From assembly GCF_902686445.1 (NCBI RefSeq), contig NC_062213.1, positions 55,377,268 to 55,441,267 of the forward strand: a DNA stretch of 64,000 nucleotides, read 5' to 3'. Numbering within the stretch: the first letter of the stretch is position 1; the number at the start of each line of letters is the position of its first letter. Under the pieces are notes generated by a model. The model made no database searches. It saw only the letters and a list, made by a program, of their open reading frames with translations, and had not been told where the DNA came from. The stretch is from Sciurus carolinensis (Eukaryota > Chordata > Mammalia > Rodentia > Sciuridae). Shown piece by piece: positions 1-10,223 of this stretch. The position numbers were made by a program, and so were the translations under genes.

Positions 1-627
1 TTCTGTATGCCAGTCACTTTCATTATAATGTAGCTTGGTGTGGGTCTATTATAATTTTGTACATTTGGGGTCCTATAAGCCTCTTGTATTTGATTTTCCA
101 TTTCATTCTTTAGGTTTTGGAAATTTTCTGATATTATTTCATTGAAAAGATTGTGCATTCCTTTGGTTTGTAATTCCGTGCCTTCCTCTATTCCAATAAA
201 TCTTAAATTTGTTTTTTTCCAATAAATCTTAAATTTGGTCTTTTCACATTATCCCATAATTCTTGGAAGTTCTGTTCATGGTTTCTTACTATTGTCACTG
301 TGTCATCAACTTTATATTTTTTGTCTTCATCACCTGAGGTTCTGTCTTCCAAGTGATCTAGTCTGTTGGTGATGCTTACTGTTGAATTTTTAATTTGGTT
401 TATTGTTTCCTTGTTTGTTTGCTTTTTCAGAATTTCTGGTTTGTTTCTTATCTCTTTATTGAAGTGATCTTTTTCTATCTGTCTTTGTTCTCTTACAGCA
501 TCCTTTACTTTGCAGATCAGTTTATGTACATTCTGAACTCCTCCAACATTTCTTCTACTGTGTCAATGGATTCTATTATTGTAGCATCTTGGTTTGTTTG
601 GGGAGCTTTCTTCCTTTGTTTTTTCAT
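1..627 (-). pseudogene. L1 ORF1 remnant (5' end of an L1, antisense)
   Basis: Read on the - strand from an ATG at 627, the translation starts MKKQRKKAPQTNQDATI, passes a Lys/Glu/Gln-rich coiled-coil-like region, and reaches NFQELWDNVKRPNLRFIG and NLFNEIISENFPKP, which is the signature of the RNA-binding (RRM) domain of mammalian L1 ORF1 protein. It is interrupted by stops and frame changes and by a 26-base tandem duplication at 191-237, so it cannot make a full protein. It runs off the left edge of the window. ORF1 protein normally coats L1 RNA during retrotransposition. Confidence 0.8.
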
Positions 628-1017
628 GTTGTTTATGTGTCTTCCCCTCTAGCAGTGTGGATCCAAGGTATTACAGTTTCTAATGGTAGACAAAGAGAGA
701 ACAGGGGTGGTGTGGGATGTAATGTTTATAAAGTAGGGGAGAGAAGATAGAAGTTTTAAATCATAGGAAGGGTGAAAAAGGAATCAATAGAAATTGGCTG
801 TGAGCAGGAGAAAAGAGAAAGAGAATCTGAGGACACAGATAAGTAAGAGGGAAATATAGAGAAAAAGTAAAAGAAGAGAAGAAAAAAATAAAAATAATAA
901 AACAAAATCAGAAAAAGAAAAAATGTAAAAATAAAAGGATATACAATAAAATTGTAATGTAGTATTCAGATATTCCAGTCCTCAGTAGTCTGATGCATGG
1001 AAACTTCTTGGTTTCAA

Positions 1018-1028
1018 AAATGGTGGGG
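1018..1028. repeat. Target-site duplication, left copy of nested L1
   Basis: AAATGGTGGGG here is repeated exactly at 1383-1393, bracketing the L1 3' end. Confidence 0.8.
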
Positions 1029-1382
1029 TGGATGAAATTGGAGAATATCATGCCTAAGTGAGATAAGCCAATCTCAAAAAACTAAAGGACGAATGATCTC
1101 GCCGATAAGCGGATGAGGACATATAATGGTGGGTGGGAGGGGTTAGCATTAGGGTTAGGGTTAGGTTTAAGGTTAGGGATAAGGAGTGTGGTAAGAATGA
1201 AGGAAAGAAGGACTGTATAGAGGGAAAAGAGGGGTGGGAGGGGTGGGGGGAAGGGAAAAAAAATAATGAATCAAACATCATTGCCCTATGTAAACGTATG
1301 ATTACACAAATGGTATGCCTTGACTCCATGTACAAATAGAGAAACAACATGTATCCCATTTGTATACAATAATAATAATAAT
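1029..1382 (+). mobile_element. L1 3'-end insertion (5'-truncated) nested in the older L1
   Basis: The first bases match the end of L1 ORF2 (WMKLENIM wording), followed by a 3'UTR with telomere-like hexamers at 1141-1178, a G-rich stretch, and a tail of AAT repeats. The same sequence appears, better preserved, on the - strand near 33.7-34.0 kb. The insert is flanked by an 11-base direct repeat AAATGGTGGGG at 1018-1028 and 1383-1393, the expected target-site duplication. Only about 354 bases arrived, so this is a typical truncated copy. Confidence 0.88.
1141..1178 (+). repeat. Telomere-like TTAGGG hexamers inside L1 3' end
   Basis: Several TTAGGG or one-mismatch variants follow each other. 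They are part of the L1 3' end, since a matching block occurs at the same place in the second L1 copy (33889-33921, opposite strand). Confidence 0.85.
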
Positions 1383-1393
1383 AAATGGTGGGG
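1383..1393. repeat. Target-site duplication, right copy of nested L1
   Basis: AAATGGTGGGG follows the AAT-rich tail of the insertion and matches 1018-1028 exactly. Confidence 0.8.
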
Positions 1394-2189
1394 ATGTGAG
1401 AACGGGAAAAGAAAAGAAAAAAAAAAAAAAACCTCAAAGGAAAATCAACAGCTGTTTCTGTTGGAGTTCAGTAGTTTCTCTGCTTCCCTTCTTATCTGAT
1501 AGGTGGGGTTGTCTGGAGTTTACTGATATCTCCACCCTCAGGAAGGTGAGGGTTACTAGAGTGGGAAGGTTAGTCTTGGAGGTAGAACTCCTGGGGGCAA
1601 GGTATAGCTATTGCCAGTCCCCATTGGAAGACCGTAGCCCAGGAATCTCCTTTGGGGTCCATTCATGTGATGTTGAAGCCTGATCATAGTCCCTTATGTC
1701 ACTTGCAGACTCCACAATTCCTGGTCTCTGATTTAGTCTCTAAACAGTATCTCTCCTGTCCCCACCCTTTTGACTTTTCAGTCAGGCACCTCTCTCTCCA
1801 GAGGTCCTGAGGGCTGAGTGCCAGCACCTGTGCACCTGAGGTGGAGAGCTGTTCTGTATTGTGTGGATCAGGACTAGGCACTGAGAACTGTGGGCCGGCC
1901 ACATAGCTGCAAGTTCTGGGCCAGGTTGGTGGCTCAGGAGGGATTGTGAGACTGGGGATTGGGAACCGGAGGGCCCTGTTGGTTGTCATACCAACAGGAC
2001 CAAGGGATCAGTGGATGCTGGATTGGGGAGGAAGTTGGGGACTGGGCTGGTATTGGGTCCCAGCCAGAGCTGGCCTGAGTTGGCCCTGGAAACCCATTGG
2101 ATGCCAGGCTGGTTAGCTGGGCAGACTTCTGCAGCAAGATGGTGATTATTAGCACACCTAGCAAGGAGACCTCAGGTGGTTCTAACCCT

Positions 2190-2600
2190 GCAGGCACCTT
2201 CATGATGGTCTTCCAGACCCTGGCTGGTGTCCCTAGATGGTGGTGGCCGCAGTAGCAAACCTATAGGTGCCTTGATGTTGGGCTTCCAGGCCCTGGCCAG
2301 TGTCCCAAGATGGAGACTGCCCCAACTCGAGATGGCAAGGGAGGTTAGTGGAGGTAACCCATGATGGTGGCAGAGGTGTCCCAAGATGGAGGCAACCATT
2401 TCCAGAAATGAGTCAGTGAGGACAGACCATGGGGTGATGATAGAAGGCCATGTTCAGAGATGCAGCACTGAGGCAGGTAGCACTGCTGCAGGTGACTGTC
2501 TCCAAGCCCTGTCTGGTGACCTGAGGTGGAAGCTACCATGTCAAGGTGGCCGTGGCAGCAGCTGCAGTGTACCAAGATGGAGGGGTCCACATTGAGAGAT
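2190..2600 (+). repeat. Degenerate tandem repeat of about 72 bases with CCAAGATGG motifs
   Basis: Two adjacent units starting near 2190 and 2261 align closely: both carry a CTTCCAG(A/G)CCCTGGC block followed by a (C/A)AGTGTCCC or GGTGTCCC block and AGATGG. Looser relatives follow near 2350 and 2500-2600. CCAAGATGG, a YY1-type site, occurs three times, and CCTAGATGG once. It lies in the probable L1 5' region. Confidence 0.65.
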
Positions 2601-3480
2601 GAGGCAGCAGCGGCAGGAGACTCAGTGATGGTGTGAGGTCACATTGGTAAATGGGAAGCCCACAGCACAATCTGTCCAGCGCATCACTCTCTGTCCTATG
2701 CTGCACCTTGACTTATGTTTAAAGGCATCTGATGGCACAGATTTTGGTGTAGTTAATATCAGTCTGCCCAGTTTGTTTAACAGTTGGTAGAACTGGACGT
2801 GCAGTTTTATAGCAGACTTATGTCGGTAGCACATAGCTATGTGATTCTGTAGGTAAAGCCGATCAGAAATTTGATCCCAGTTCCAAGGGGTTCCAGGAGT
2901 AATCAAACTCTATTCTCCATGGGTGAGATTTTATCATACCTAATCAACCCAGCCTGAATGAAATCTCACACGGGGAGGACAGATTCTGTCTCTGTTCAGA
3001 TTCCCCCGTTCCCGCCCCCCCACCACTGCATTTCCAATCATCAGCACTACAGCTGAACTGGAGTGTTCAGTTACCTGCCAGCCAGACTGCACTTCCCCAG
3101 TCTGCAACCAGCGTCGGAACCAAAAATGTTCCAAAGCAAGCAGGCAGGAGTGAAACAAGACTGATGGGGATCTTCCCCAAGCAATTTACAGGAAAGTGAT
3201 TGACTCCCACTTAACACAGTGAACCAGGATTGCTCTGACTCAAGAAGAGGATGCCAGGCCGCAGATGCAGTGGAAGGGATTCTAGTTCCTGTTCTCAGTC
3301 TCTGTACCCTCTTCCCGCACACCAGAGGATGGGTTCAGAACTGCCCATGCCTCTCCTGGGCCCCCTAACAGCTCTGTGAGGGGTGTGTCGTAGCCTTTTG
3401 CTTGAAGCCACCCACCTTGTAGGGTAGAGCTTATACCCAGACATCTGTCATCTGACCCCCACTTTGCCACACTTCTTCCC

Positions 3481-3784
3481 TTTCAGTAGTTTGCAGCCCA
3501 CCTTGTCTATCCCTCACTCCCTCCACCTGTCCCTTATCCTCTTCTGTTACCAGTTTTTCTTCTCATCCTTTCCTCTCACTTCATTCACTCTTCCCCCAAA
3601 CCCTGGTTCAAAAGGTTAAACAAAGGTTATTTGAGGAGTTAGGGGAAGGAATGATGAAAACTGCAGGTATATTCCATTTCTTCCTTTCCATATTTCTTTA
3701 AATATTTTCAAAAATGTTTAAGGAATTTTTTGTTCATACAAAGGAAAAAGAATAAATCAACATTTAGTAACTGTCTCCTATTGC
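3481..3784. other. Unassigned pyrimidine-rich then AT-rich intronic DNA
   Basis: The first part is rich in C and T (CCCTCACTCCCTCC wording) and the rest is AT-rich. I see no gene and no repeat family I can name. Confidence 0.5.
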
Positions 3785-3985
3785 AAGGTCCTATAATAAC
3801 TGCTATATTTATATTTTCACTTTTACTTTACTCTTCACTATATTCCTGTGACAGTCCCACTTCATAGAGAAGAATCTGGGACTTGGGGGATTAAAAACTT
3901 GTCCAATTACAGAGTAAATGTCAGAGCCGTTATTCAAACCCAGATCCATGGACTCCAAAATCTTTGCCTGTTTTACAATAGCATG
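3785..3985 (-). repeat. MIR SINE (old), antisense
   Basis: On the + strand the order is a CCCACTTCATAGAGAAG block, then ACTTGTCCAATTACAGAG, then TTCAAACCCAGATCCATGG, which is the reverse complement of the MIR core and tRNA-like part. It is heavily diverged. Confidence 0.75.
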
Positions 3986-4371
3986 TTGCTTCAGAAATGG
4001 ACAGTCCCGGCTGCAAACCCCAGACTTCTCAATTAATTTGTGCATTTGGACAATACACTTCACTTCTTTGGATGTTGTCATCTATAAATGAGGGATAATG
4101 ATAACTAGAATGTGGGCAGTTATTATGGTAACTGAGCCATGCACATGCCTAGCTCATGGTCAGCTGTAGAAATACTACTCCACCTTACTCCTCTTACAAA
4201 ATGGGAGTGTCTAACTAGGGGAGAAAACAGCACCTATGCTATCCTAGCTTTGGTCATCTGTGATTTCTTGTCAGGAACAGTCCTCCCTTTTATATTTTAA
4301 TGTGAGTCATTATTAAACAGTGCCATGCATTTATCAGAGTCGTACCTATGTAGCTGTGTGGCCTACAGAGC

Positions 4372-4630
4372 AGTGTAGCCTGGTGATCAGCAGTACAGGC
4401 TGTGAACCAGAGTCACACTGACTTTGCCAATAACTGCTGTCAGATCTTGGACAACTTACCTACCTCCTGGAGCCTCTGTTTCCTTCTCTATAAAGGGTAT
4501 ACATGTGTGGAGATGTCAATGCCTACTCTGCAGGGTTGTAGTTGGGATTAAATTAAGTAATATATGTAAAACGTCCAGCACAGTTCCTAACATAAAATAA
4601 GTTAACTAAACAATAATGATTATTACCCTT
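4372..4630 (+). repeat. MIR SINE (old), nearly full length
   Basis: Wording such as TAGCCTGGTGATCAGCAG, CAGATCTTGGACAACTTACC and GTCCAGCACAGTTCCTAAC follows the MIR order from tRNA-like head to tail in the sense direction. Confidence 0.85.
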
Positions 4631-4799
4631 ATTTAATACTATTGCTGTGATTATTTTTTATACACTTGAGCTAAAAATCTTTGAAGAAACATAAAGACTG
4701 TATCTCCTATCATTGTAACTGGATCCTGTTTTTGAAGAATGCCAGTTACCTTTATAGTTTGATAAGTATAGTAATCAGTGACTTGTTTACTGATAAGCT

Positions 4800-5300
4800 G
4801 TTTTTCATTTGCACAGGAACTGATAGTAATGCAGGCAATGTGTTGTATCCCACGACACCCTTGAATAAGATGCCATTTCCTCAGGAACAGCTAGAAATAC
4901 CAATGCTAATTTTTCCTGTGCTCAGGAAAAGCAAGAGCGCTCCTGCTGCAGTGGGCTGGAAGGAGCTCTCCAGAAACATTATGTCATCCTAATTTGCACT
5001 GCCAAGGGATGAGCTCATCGGGGCGGGGTCTCACGGGGCTGCAGCTGTGCCAGTTCCTCACTTGTATGATGTGCGTCCTCCAAGCTCCTCTCCCTCGCTA
5101 CCTCCTCCATCCACCCCCTGCCTGCCTGCGCCAAACAAGAGGCACTGCATGATGAATTATTTAAAACCCGAAGCGAACTCCTGCAAAATATAACCAGGCG
5201 TCAGAAGGCTCACACACACACAAGCAAACTGTGCAGTTTGGTTATTTTTTATATTATTATTATTATTTATTTTTTTATTTTTTTAGGAAGCAGTTGCAGA
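4800..5300 (+). promoter_or_regulatory. Candidate intronic promoter or enhancer
   Basis: This is non-repetitive sequence with more CpG and GC than its surroundings. It contains a GC box (GGGGCGGGGTC near 5019-5029) and, about 130 bases on, an AT-rich TATA-like or MEF2/POU-like stretch (TGATGAATTATTTAAAACC near 5150-5168). No conserved open frame or splice signal proves a transcript. It could be an alternative first exon of ZNF704, an enhancer, or neither. Confidence 0.35.
5212..5284. repeat. Short CA run and AT-rich low-complexity stretch
   Basis: A short CACACACACACA run is followed, after about 20 bases, by TTATTATTATTATT and poly-T-rich sequence. Confidence 0.8.
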
Positions 5301-5579
5301 ACTGCTGTTATCAGTGAGAAGAGACTTCTATTTGTTATGTTTGTTCTCTTTGCTTCTCCTTCTTTGTCTGAGAGCAGTATCTTTCCCCTCTTCTACTTAA
5401 AATAACAGCTTGATCCATGACTGAACAAATGCTGGGGCTGAGCTGATCACAGGTCTGTCCGTGAGCCACATGGCTGTGGCAAAAGGAAAATATGTGAGCA
5501 AATTTCCACATTCTTTTTGTTTTAGTATGTTTATGTATATCTTTATTTATACTCTTGCCATTTTACCTGGCAATATAGG

Positions 5580-5805
5580 TAGTGATTGAAGTCAGGCAGT
5601 CGGAGTCTGGACTCCAGCACAAATATGTATCTATGGTTGTGACAGGGACTACTGTTTCCAAGCCTTAGTTTCTCCATCTGTAAAATAGGGATAATAATCA
5701 AGCCTGAGATCAAAAGATTGTTGCATGTTATATTAAATGAATATTGCATGGTAATCATCATGCACAGTGCCTGGTTCATAGAATGTTCTCAATAAGTGAG
5801 TCATG
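5580..5805 (+). repeat. MIR SINE (old)
   Basis: It carries the sense MIR wording TTAGTTTCTCCATCTGTAAA, then GGGATAATAAT, and ends with CAGTGCCTGGTTCATAGAA and TCTCAATAAGTG. Confidence 0.85.
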
Positions 5806-5934
5806 ATTAATAAGATGCACATGTTTAACTGCTTTAATAACTATTAGAGAGATACAGAGATTTTACCATGAAATGAAAGGAGGATGTAAAGGTACTATAT
5901 AAAATGTTTCCAAGGAAGTTATTCACTCATGATG

Positions 5935-6300
5935 AAAAAGGCCTGTTTTGTTTTGCCTTTTGTTATGGAAATTTTCAAATATACACTGAAATAGAATCAT
6001 ATACTGAATGCCCCCCCACAATACCATCACCCTACCTCAACAGTTACCAGAATTTTGTCAGCTTTTTTTCATCTTCTCCACTGTTTTTTAAAAAAGTGAA
6101 GTATTTTAAGAACAAATCCCAGACATTATATCATTGTACCCATAACACTTGAGTTCATACCTCCAAAAGAAAATTTTATTTTAAACTTAACCACAGTTAT
6201 TATGACACCCACAACATTAGAATAGTTCCTTATCGTCATCTAATGTCTAGTCCATCTTCAAATTTCCCTAATTGCTCAAAAATGTCTTTTTACAACTTTT
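5935..6300 (-). mobile_element. Old L1 3'-end fragment
   Basis: Wording such as ACAAATCCCAGACATTATATC and GTCCATCTTCAAATTTCCC matches the antisense 3' end of an old mammalian L1 class. The exact subfamily is not assigned. Confidence 0.55.
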
Positions 6301-7639
6301 TTTTAAAAATGCAGAAAATATTTCTCAGTGCTTAATTTTTTTATAAAAGGGATTTTTAAACATGTATGTCATGTGAATTCTTGCCTTTTCAGAGTTGAAT
6401 TTCAAAACTGATCTAAAAATGCATACACTGGCATTTATATAGTAGGAAAAATAAAAATTGCTAATTTGTTTTTATCATTGTTAACCTGAATCATTTAAAG
6501 CAAGAGGTTCTATACTGGTTAGAGTAATGAATAAGTAACCAACATACTACTCTTTTAACCATTCATTTTATATCTGTGATTCAGATGACCAGTGTTTCAA
6601 TGAGCTTCTTATCTGAAATATGACTTAAAATCTTATTTAAATCAGTGCATAGTATATAAATAAGATCATGATTTATTGATTCATTTCCTGCTGAAGGTGT
6701 TCATTAGCTTGTTTTTTTAGCGATTTAATGTGTATAAATTACCACCTGCATTAGAAATTTGTTTAGAAAATATTTAATATTCAGTATTGTCAATTGCTGT
6801 TCTTGTTTAAGTGTGAACATTTATCTTTTAGAAAAGGAATCTCTTTTACATTTAAGAGCAAGTTCTATATGACTCCAATTGTGTTTAAAACTCATATAAC
6901 CAGTGTTAACTGTAAACCCCAGGGAGATAACAGTTCAGTCCAAAAACTTATATGTACATTCTGTTTTTCATAAAAGATATTGTCTGTTTCATTTCTGAGC
7001 CATTCACAGGATGACATCATATTCCTCTGGGACATATCAAAGCCATTCAAAAGACTGTGATGGGGCTCTGGTGACTTTCCTGGTATCTCCTGTATCTTCC
7101 TCTTTTGCCTATCTCCCATACACCAGAGACTGCAGCTGCACTGGACAACTTGCCATTCTCTGTTATCTTTTCCCTATTCTTGTTTCCTAGTTATTCCACA
7201 GACTTAAGGCAAGGTTGCTAAATTTAGTAAATCAGAATACAGGAGACAAAGTTAAGTTTGAATTTCATATAAACAATGATTATAAATTTTTAGCATATGT
7301 CCCAACCATTGCATGGGATATCCTTATACAAAAATTTTATTCATCGCTTATCTGAAATTCATATGTAACTGAGAGTCCTGGGTTTTATCTAGCAGTTCTA
7401 TGGAAACCTTTCAAGACCTGGCTTTTCTTCCAGAAAGCCTTCCCCAGGGCCTTTCTTCTACCCTGCCACCATAGCACTTTGCTAGAACCTCTAATATAAT
7501 ATGTCAGCATCTGACATTTCAGAGAAATGATATGTATGTGTCTGCCTACCACTTTGTAACACCAGCACCACGTCTTATTCCTGGAGTCCTAGGATTTCAC
7601 ATTTGCATTTGGGTGAAGGGGTGGGAGGTATCTAAAAGT
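6301..7639. other. Unique AT-rich intronic DNA
   Basis: No gene or named repeat was recognised. The part 6480-6900 is AT-rich without simple repeats and contains several homeobox-type TAAT cores, so it could be conserved, but the sequence alone does not show that. Around 7390-7560 there are C/T-rich words that could be an old L2 fragment. Confidence 0.4.
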
Positions 7640-7829
7640 AGACAGAGCAGATCACGAAGGGCTTTATAAACCACACTTAAATATGCAAATTTAGGTGATA
7701 AATACTGGATGGCAATTGAAAATTTTCAGAACAAGGATGACATGATCTCAACTTCTGAAGTGACTGCTCGTCTGGCATGGTGAAGCACAAAAGTAATTGG
7801 GGCAGGGAAGCCAGTTAAGAGATTATTGT

Positions 7830-7961
7830 CAGCTGGGCACAGTGGCACATGCCTGTGATCCCAGCTACCCAGGTGACTGAGGCAGTAAGATTGCAAGTTT
7901 GAGACCAATCTGGGCAACATAGCGAGACCATGTCTCCAAAAAAGAAAAAAAAAAAAAAAAA
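7830..7961 (+). repeat. B1-type (7SL-derived) SINE
   Basis: GCTGGGCACAGTGGCACATG opens a B1 monomer, followed by GAGGCAGTAAGATTGCAAG and GGGCAACATAGCGAGACC, then a poly-A tail. No ID half follows, unlike the dimeric copies elsewhere. Confidence 0.88.
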
Positions 7962-7963
7962 GT

Positions 7964-8002
<39 letters not shown>
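7962..8002 (+). repeat. (TG)n microsatellite
   Basis: About 20 TG units with two CG interruptions follow directly on the B1 poly-A tail. Confidence 0.97.
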
Positions 8003-8340
8003 ATTTTTGGGGGAGGAAGTACTCAGCAGCAGAGGTGGTAGAAAATCAGAGTGGGTTGGGTTTTAGGATTATTTCAGAAGTAAAATCAGTAGAACTTTGG
8101 ATCTGTTGGGTGTAAGGGGTAAAGATGAAGAATGAGACCTGAACAACTCCTTGGTTTCTGGCTTTGACAGATGTCTAATGAGGGTTACACTAATGGCAGA
8201 CAGGAACACAGTTTTGAAAGAACTGGACAGGAGAGAGATTTGGGAGAGTCATCAGTGAATATTGAGAGTCCTCATAATGAATGAGGCTGGCCAGGAGAGC
8301 ATATAAAAATTTAAAACAGAGAGGGCCTGAGAAGTGCCAT

Positions 8341-9267
8341 TTTGCAGATATGTACCCATACAAGTAAATGGAAGAACAGCTCCATGGTCAAATGACCTCA
8401 CAGTGTCAACTTGGAAAGGGAGAGTGTGTCATTAATGTGACCTTGCTATTGTACACCCAGTGTTTTTATCAATAGGAATGCTATTGGTTTTATTTGATTT
8501 ATTATTGACACTATCCTTGACTCATTTAAATGAATAATTTCCGGCTACCTCGTTCATAGTTCATCAGGATTTTAATAAATTGAATATAGTGGATAAAATA
8601 TAGTAGATTGAATGGAGTTGTGGGAAGAAAAATCAAAAATTCCAATATTACCAGACAACTATTGATTATAGAGTATTGTTTAAAAGAAATTCCTTCTAAG
8701 AATCTTCAAAGTACAGCATTTTTATGTTCTTGCACAAAGATAATACAGGTACTCCCAGAAGGCTTGGAAGGGCAAAAGCAGATGTGTGAACCACTACCAA
8801 ATAGCCTTTCCCTCATTAATAACCAATGATGAGAAAGGTCTTTTGAAACATTAGAACATAGATCATCTGTTCACTAACCTCCAGAAGAACCAGTGTTTGC
8901 CATTCCAATTCTTAAAGCTCATAGTGGACATGCTTCTCTAGATTAGTGATCTCCAGAGCTTTGCTCAGGAATCCTATACAAGAATTTAAAAAACAATGTA
9001 CCCTCCCACAGATTTTAAAGTTGACATCTTAAATTATGCACTATAGGTCTAAATAGTACAAAGACTGTAATACTGATACTTTAATTTTAAATATTGCAGC
9101 ATCACTTTCAAAGTATCCAGTGGGATCTAAATACATACAGGTTTAATACCTACCATCATCCACTCTTTAAAATCCACAAAAACTGCCAGAAACTTTATGT
9201 GCTCCTTTTCTTTTCAACTCATTTTCTATTCCACCTTCTCCACAGAAGTTTATCCTAATATATTTTT
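8341..9267. other. Intronic DNA with no recognised feature
   Basis: The stretch is AT-rich and non-repetitive to the eye; no open frame or splice pattern supports a gene. Confidence 0.45.
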
Positions 9268-9363
9268 TGTTTTAATTAGTTACATATGACAATAGAATGC
9301 ATTTTGACATATCTTACATAAATGGAGTATAACTACTTCTGGTTATACATGATGTATATCCTA
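9268..9363. repeat. Probable sciurid-specific interspersed repeat fragment
   Basis: TTAGTTACATATGACAATAG, then GCATTTTGACATATC and TGGTTATACATGATGTA, resemble a high-copy repeat I associate with squirrel genomes. I cannot name the family. Confidence 0.4.
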
Positions 9364-9667
9364 ATATATTTATACTGTGAAGGGTTTTTTTTTTGGTTCA
9401 CCTTACCATACTTCTCTGAAACAAAAATATATTTTTAAATTAAAATATTTTGCCTTTCCTTTGTTCATATAATTCTGGCTGCTACACACTTTTTTTGGTA
9501 AGTGGTGATCCATCCAACATATATTAACAGTTTGATAAATAAGTAACTATGAAAGATTTAAAAAAATTGTAAACCACATCACTTAATGAGTTTAAGGGGA
9601 TTCTTAAAATTCATGTCTGTGGATGAATATTATAAAGTACTAGAATGAGACACTTCAGCATCAGTTC

Positions 9668-9815
9668 TGTTCATATTTTTTAAATTTAGTTGTAGATGGA
9701 CACAATACCTTTATTTCATTCATCCATTTCTTTTCTCAATGTGGTGCTGAGGATCAAACCCAGTGCACTACACACGCTAAGCAAGTGCTCCACCACTGAG
9801 CTACAACTCTAACCC
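9668..9815 (-). repeat. ID-type SINE with extended tail, antisense
   Basis: The + strand reads GTGGTGCTGAGGATCAAACC, then CAAGTGCTCCACCACTGAGC, the reverse of an ID body (tRNA-Ala derived A and B boxes). The preceding TTAGTTGTAGATGGACACAA is the reverse of the longer tail seen in some sciurid ID subfamilies. Confidence 0.88.
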
Positions 9816-10085
9816 CTGTTCATATATTTTTAATAGAAGTACTGGGGGAAAAAAACTTGTATGCATGGTCACATAGATGGGAATGGAAGCTGTTGTGTTA
9901 TGTCAGTGTCACTCAATTATTTGGACTGCCTCCAAGAGTGGTACATGTCAAGTATCATATATCCTCAAATGCTATTTCTAATGTTCCAGCTTTATTAGGT
10001 TTTCCTTTGATATTCTTGAAAGTAGAGAATTGGGAATCATTTGAATTGCAAAAGGGTCATTTTTATCCAATGCTTATGGTCATTC

Positions 10086-10212
10086 TTTGTGTGTGTGTGT
10101 GTGTGTGTGTGCGTGTGTGTGTGTGTGTGTTTGTGTGTGTTGCTGAGGATTGAACCCAGGACCTTGTGAATGCGAGGCAAGCACTCTACCAGCTAAGCTA
10201 TATCCCCAGCCC
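10086..10212 (-). repeat. ID SINE, antisense, whose tail became a (TG)n array
   Basis: The ID body (10141-10212) is reversed: TGCTGAGGATTGAACCC to GCTATATCCCCAGCC. The TG array at 10088-10140 lies between the body and the left target duplication. TATGGTCATTC occurs at 10075-10085 and 10213-10223, so body and array together are the insertion. Confidence 0.9.
10088..10140 (+). repeat. (TG)n microsatellite
   Basis: About 26 TG units with one CG and one TT interruption, inside the SINE insertion bounded by TATGGTCATTC duplications. Confidence 0.97.
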
Positions 10213-10223
10213 TATGGTCATTC

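Larger units (their letters stand above)
628..3480 (-). mobile_element. Probable L1 5' region upstream of ORF1, with a nested L1 insertion
   Basis: This stretch lies directly upstream of the antisense L1 ORF1 start and has no coding sense of its own. It is purine-rich from 690 to 960 and GC-richer from 1430 to 3480, which contrasts with the AT-rich intron that follows. A degenerate tandem repeat occupies about 2190-2600. It is interrupted at 1029-1393 by a younger L1 3' end. I infer that most of it is the 5'UTR of the same L1, because it is contiguous and similar in orientation. Some 2.5 kb would be long for a 5'UTR, and the distal part could be another repeat. Confidence 0.5.
7640..8340 (-). 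mobile_element. L2 LINE remnant, antisense, split by a B1 SINE
   Basis: The words GGGCTTTATAAACCAC, GACATGATCTCAACTTCTG, TTGGTTTCTGGCTTTGACAG and GGGAGAGTCATCAGTGAATA follow the reverse complement of the L2 3' half. The B1 SINE plus TG array at 7830-8002 separates the two halves, so the SINE is younger. Confidence 0.7.

Noticed and set aside
1133..1339. Telomere-like repeats as evidence of a subtelomere or chromosome fusion
   Set aside because: The block lies inside an L1 3' end with target duplications and recurs in a second L1 copy.
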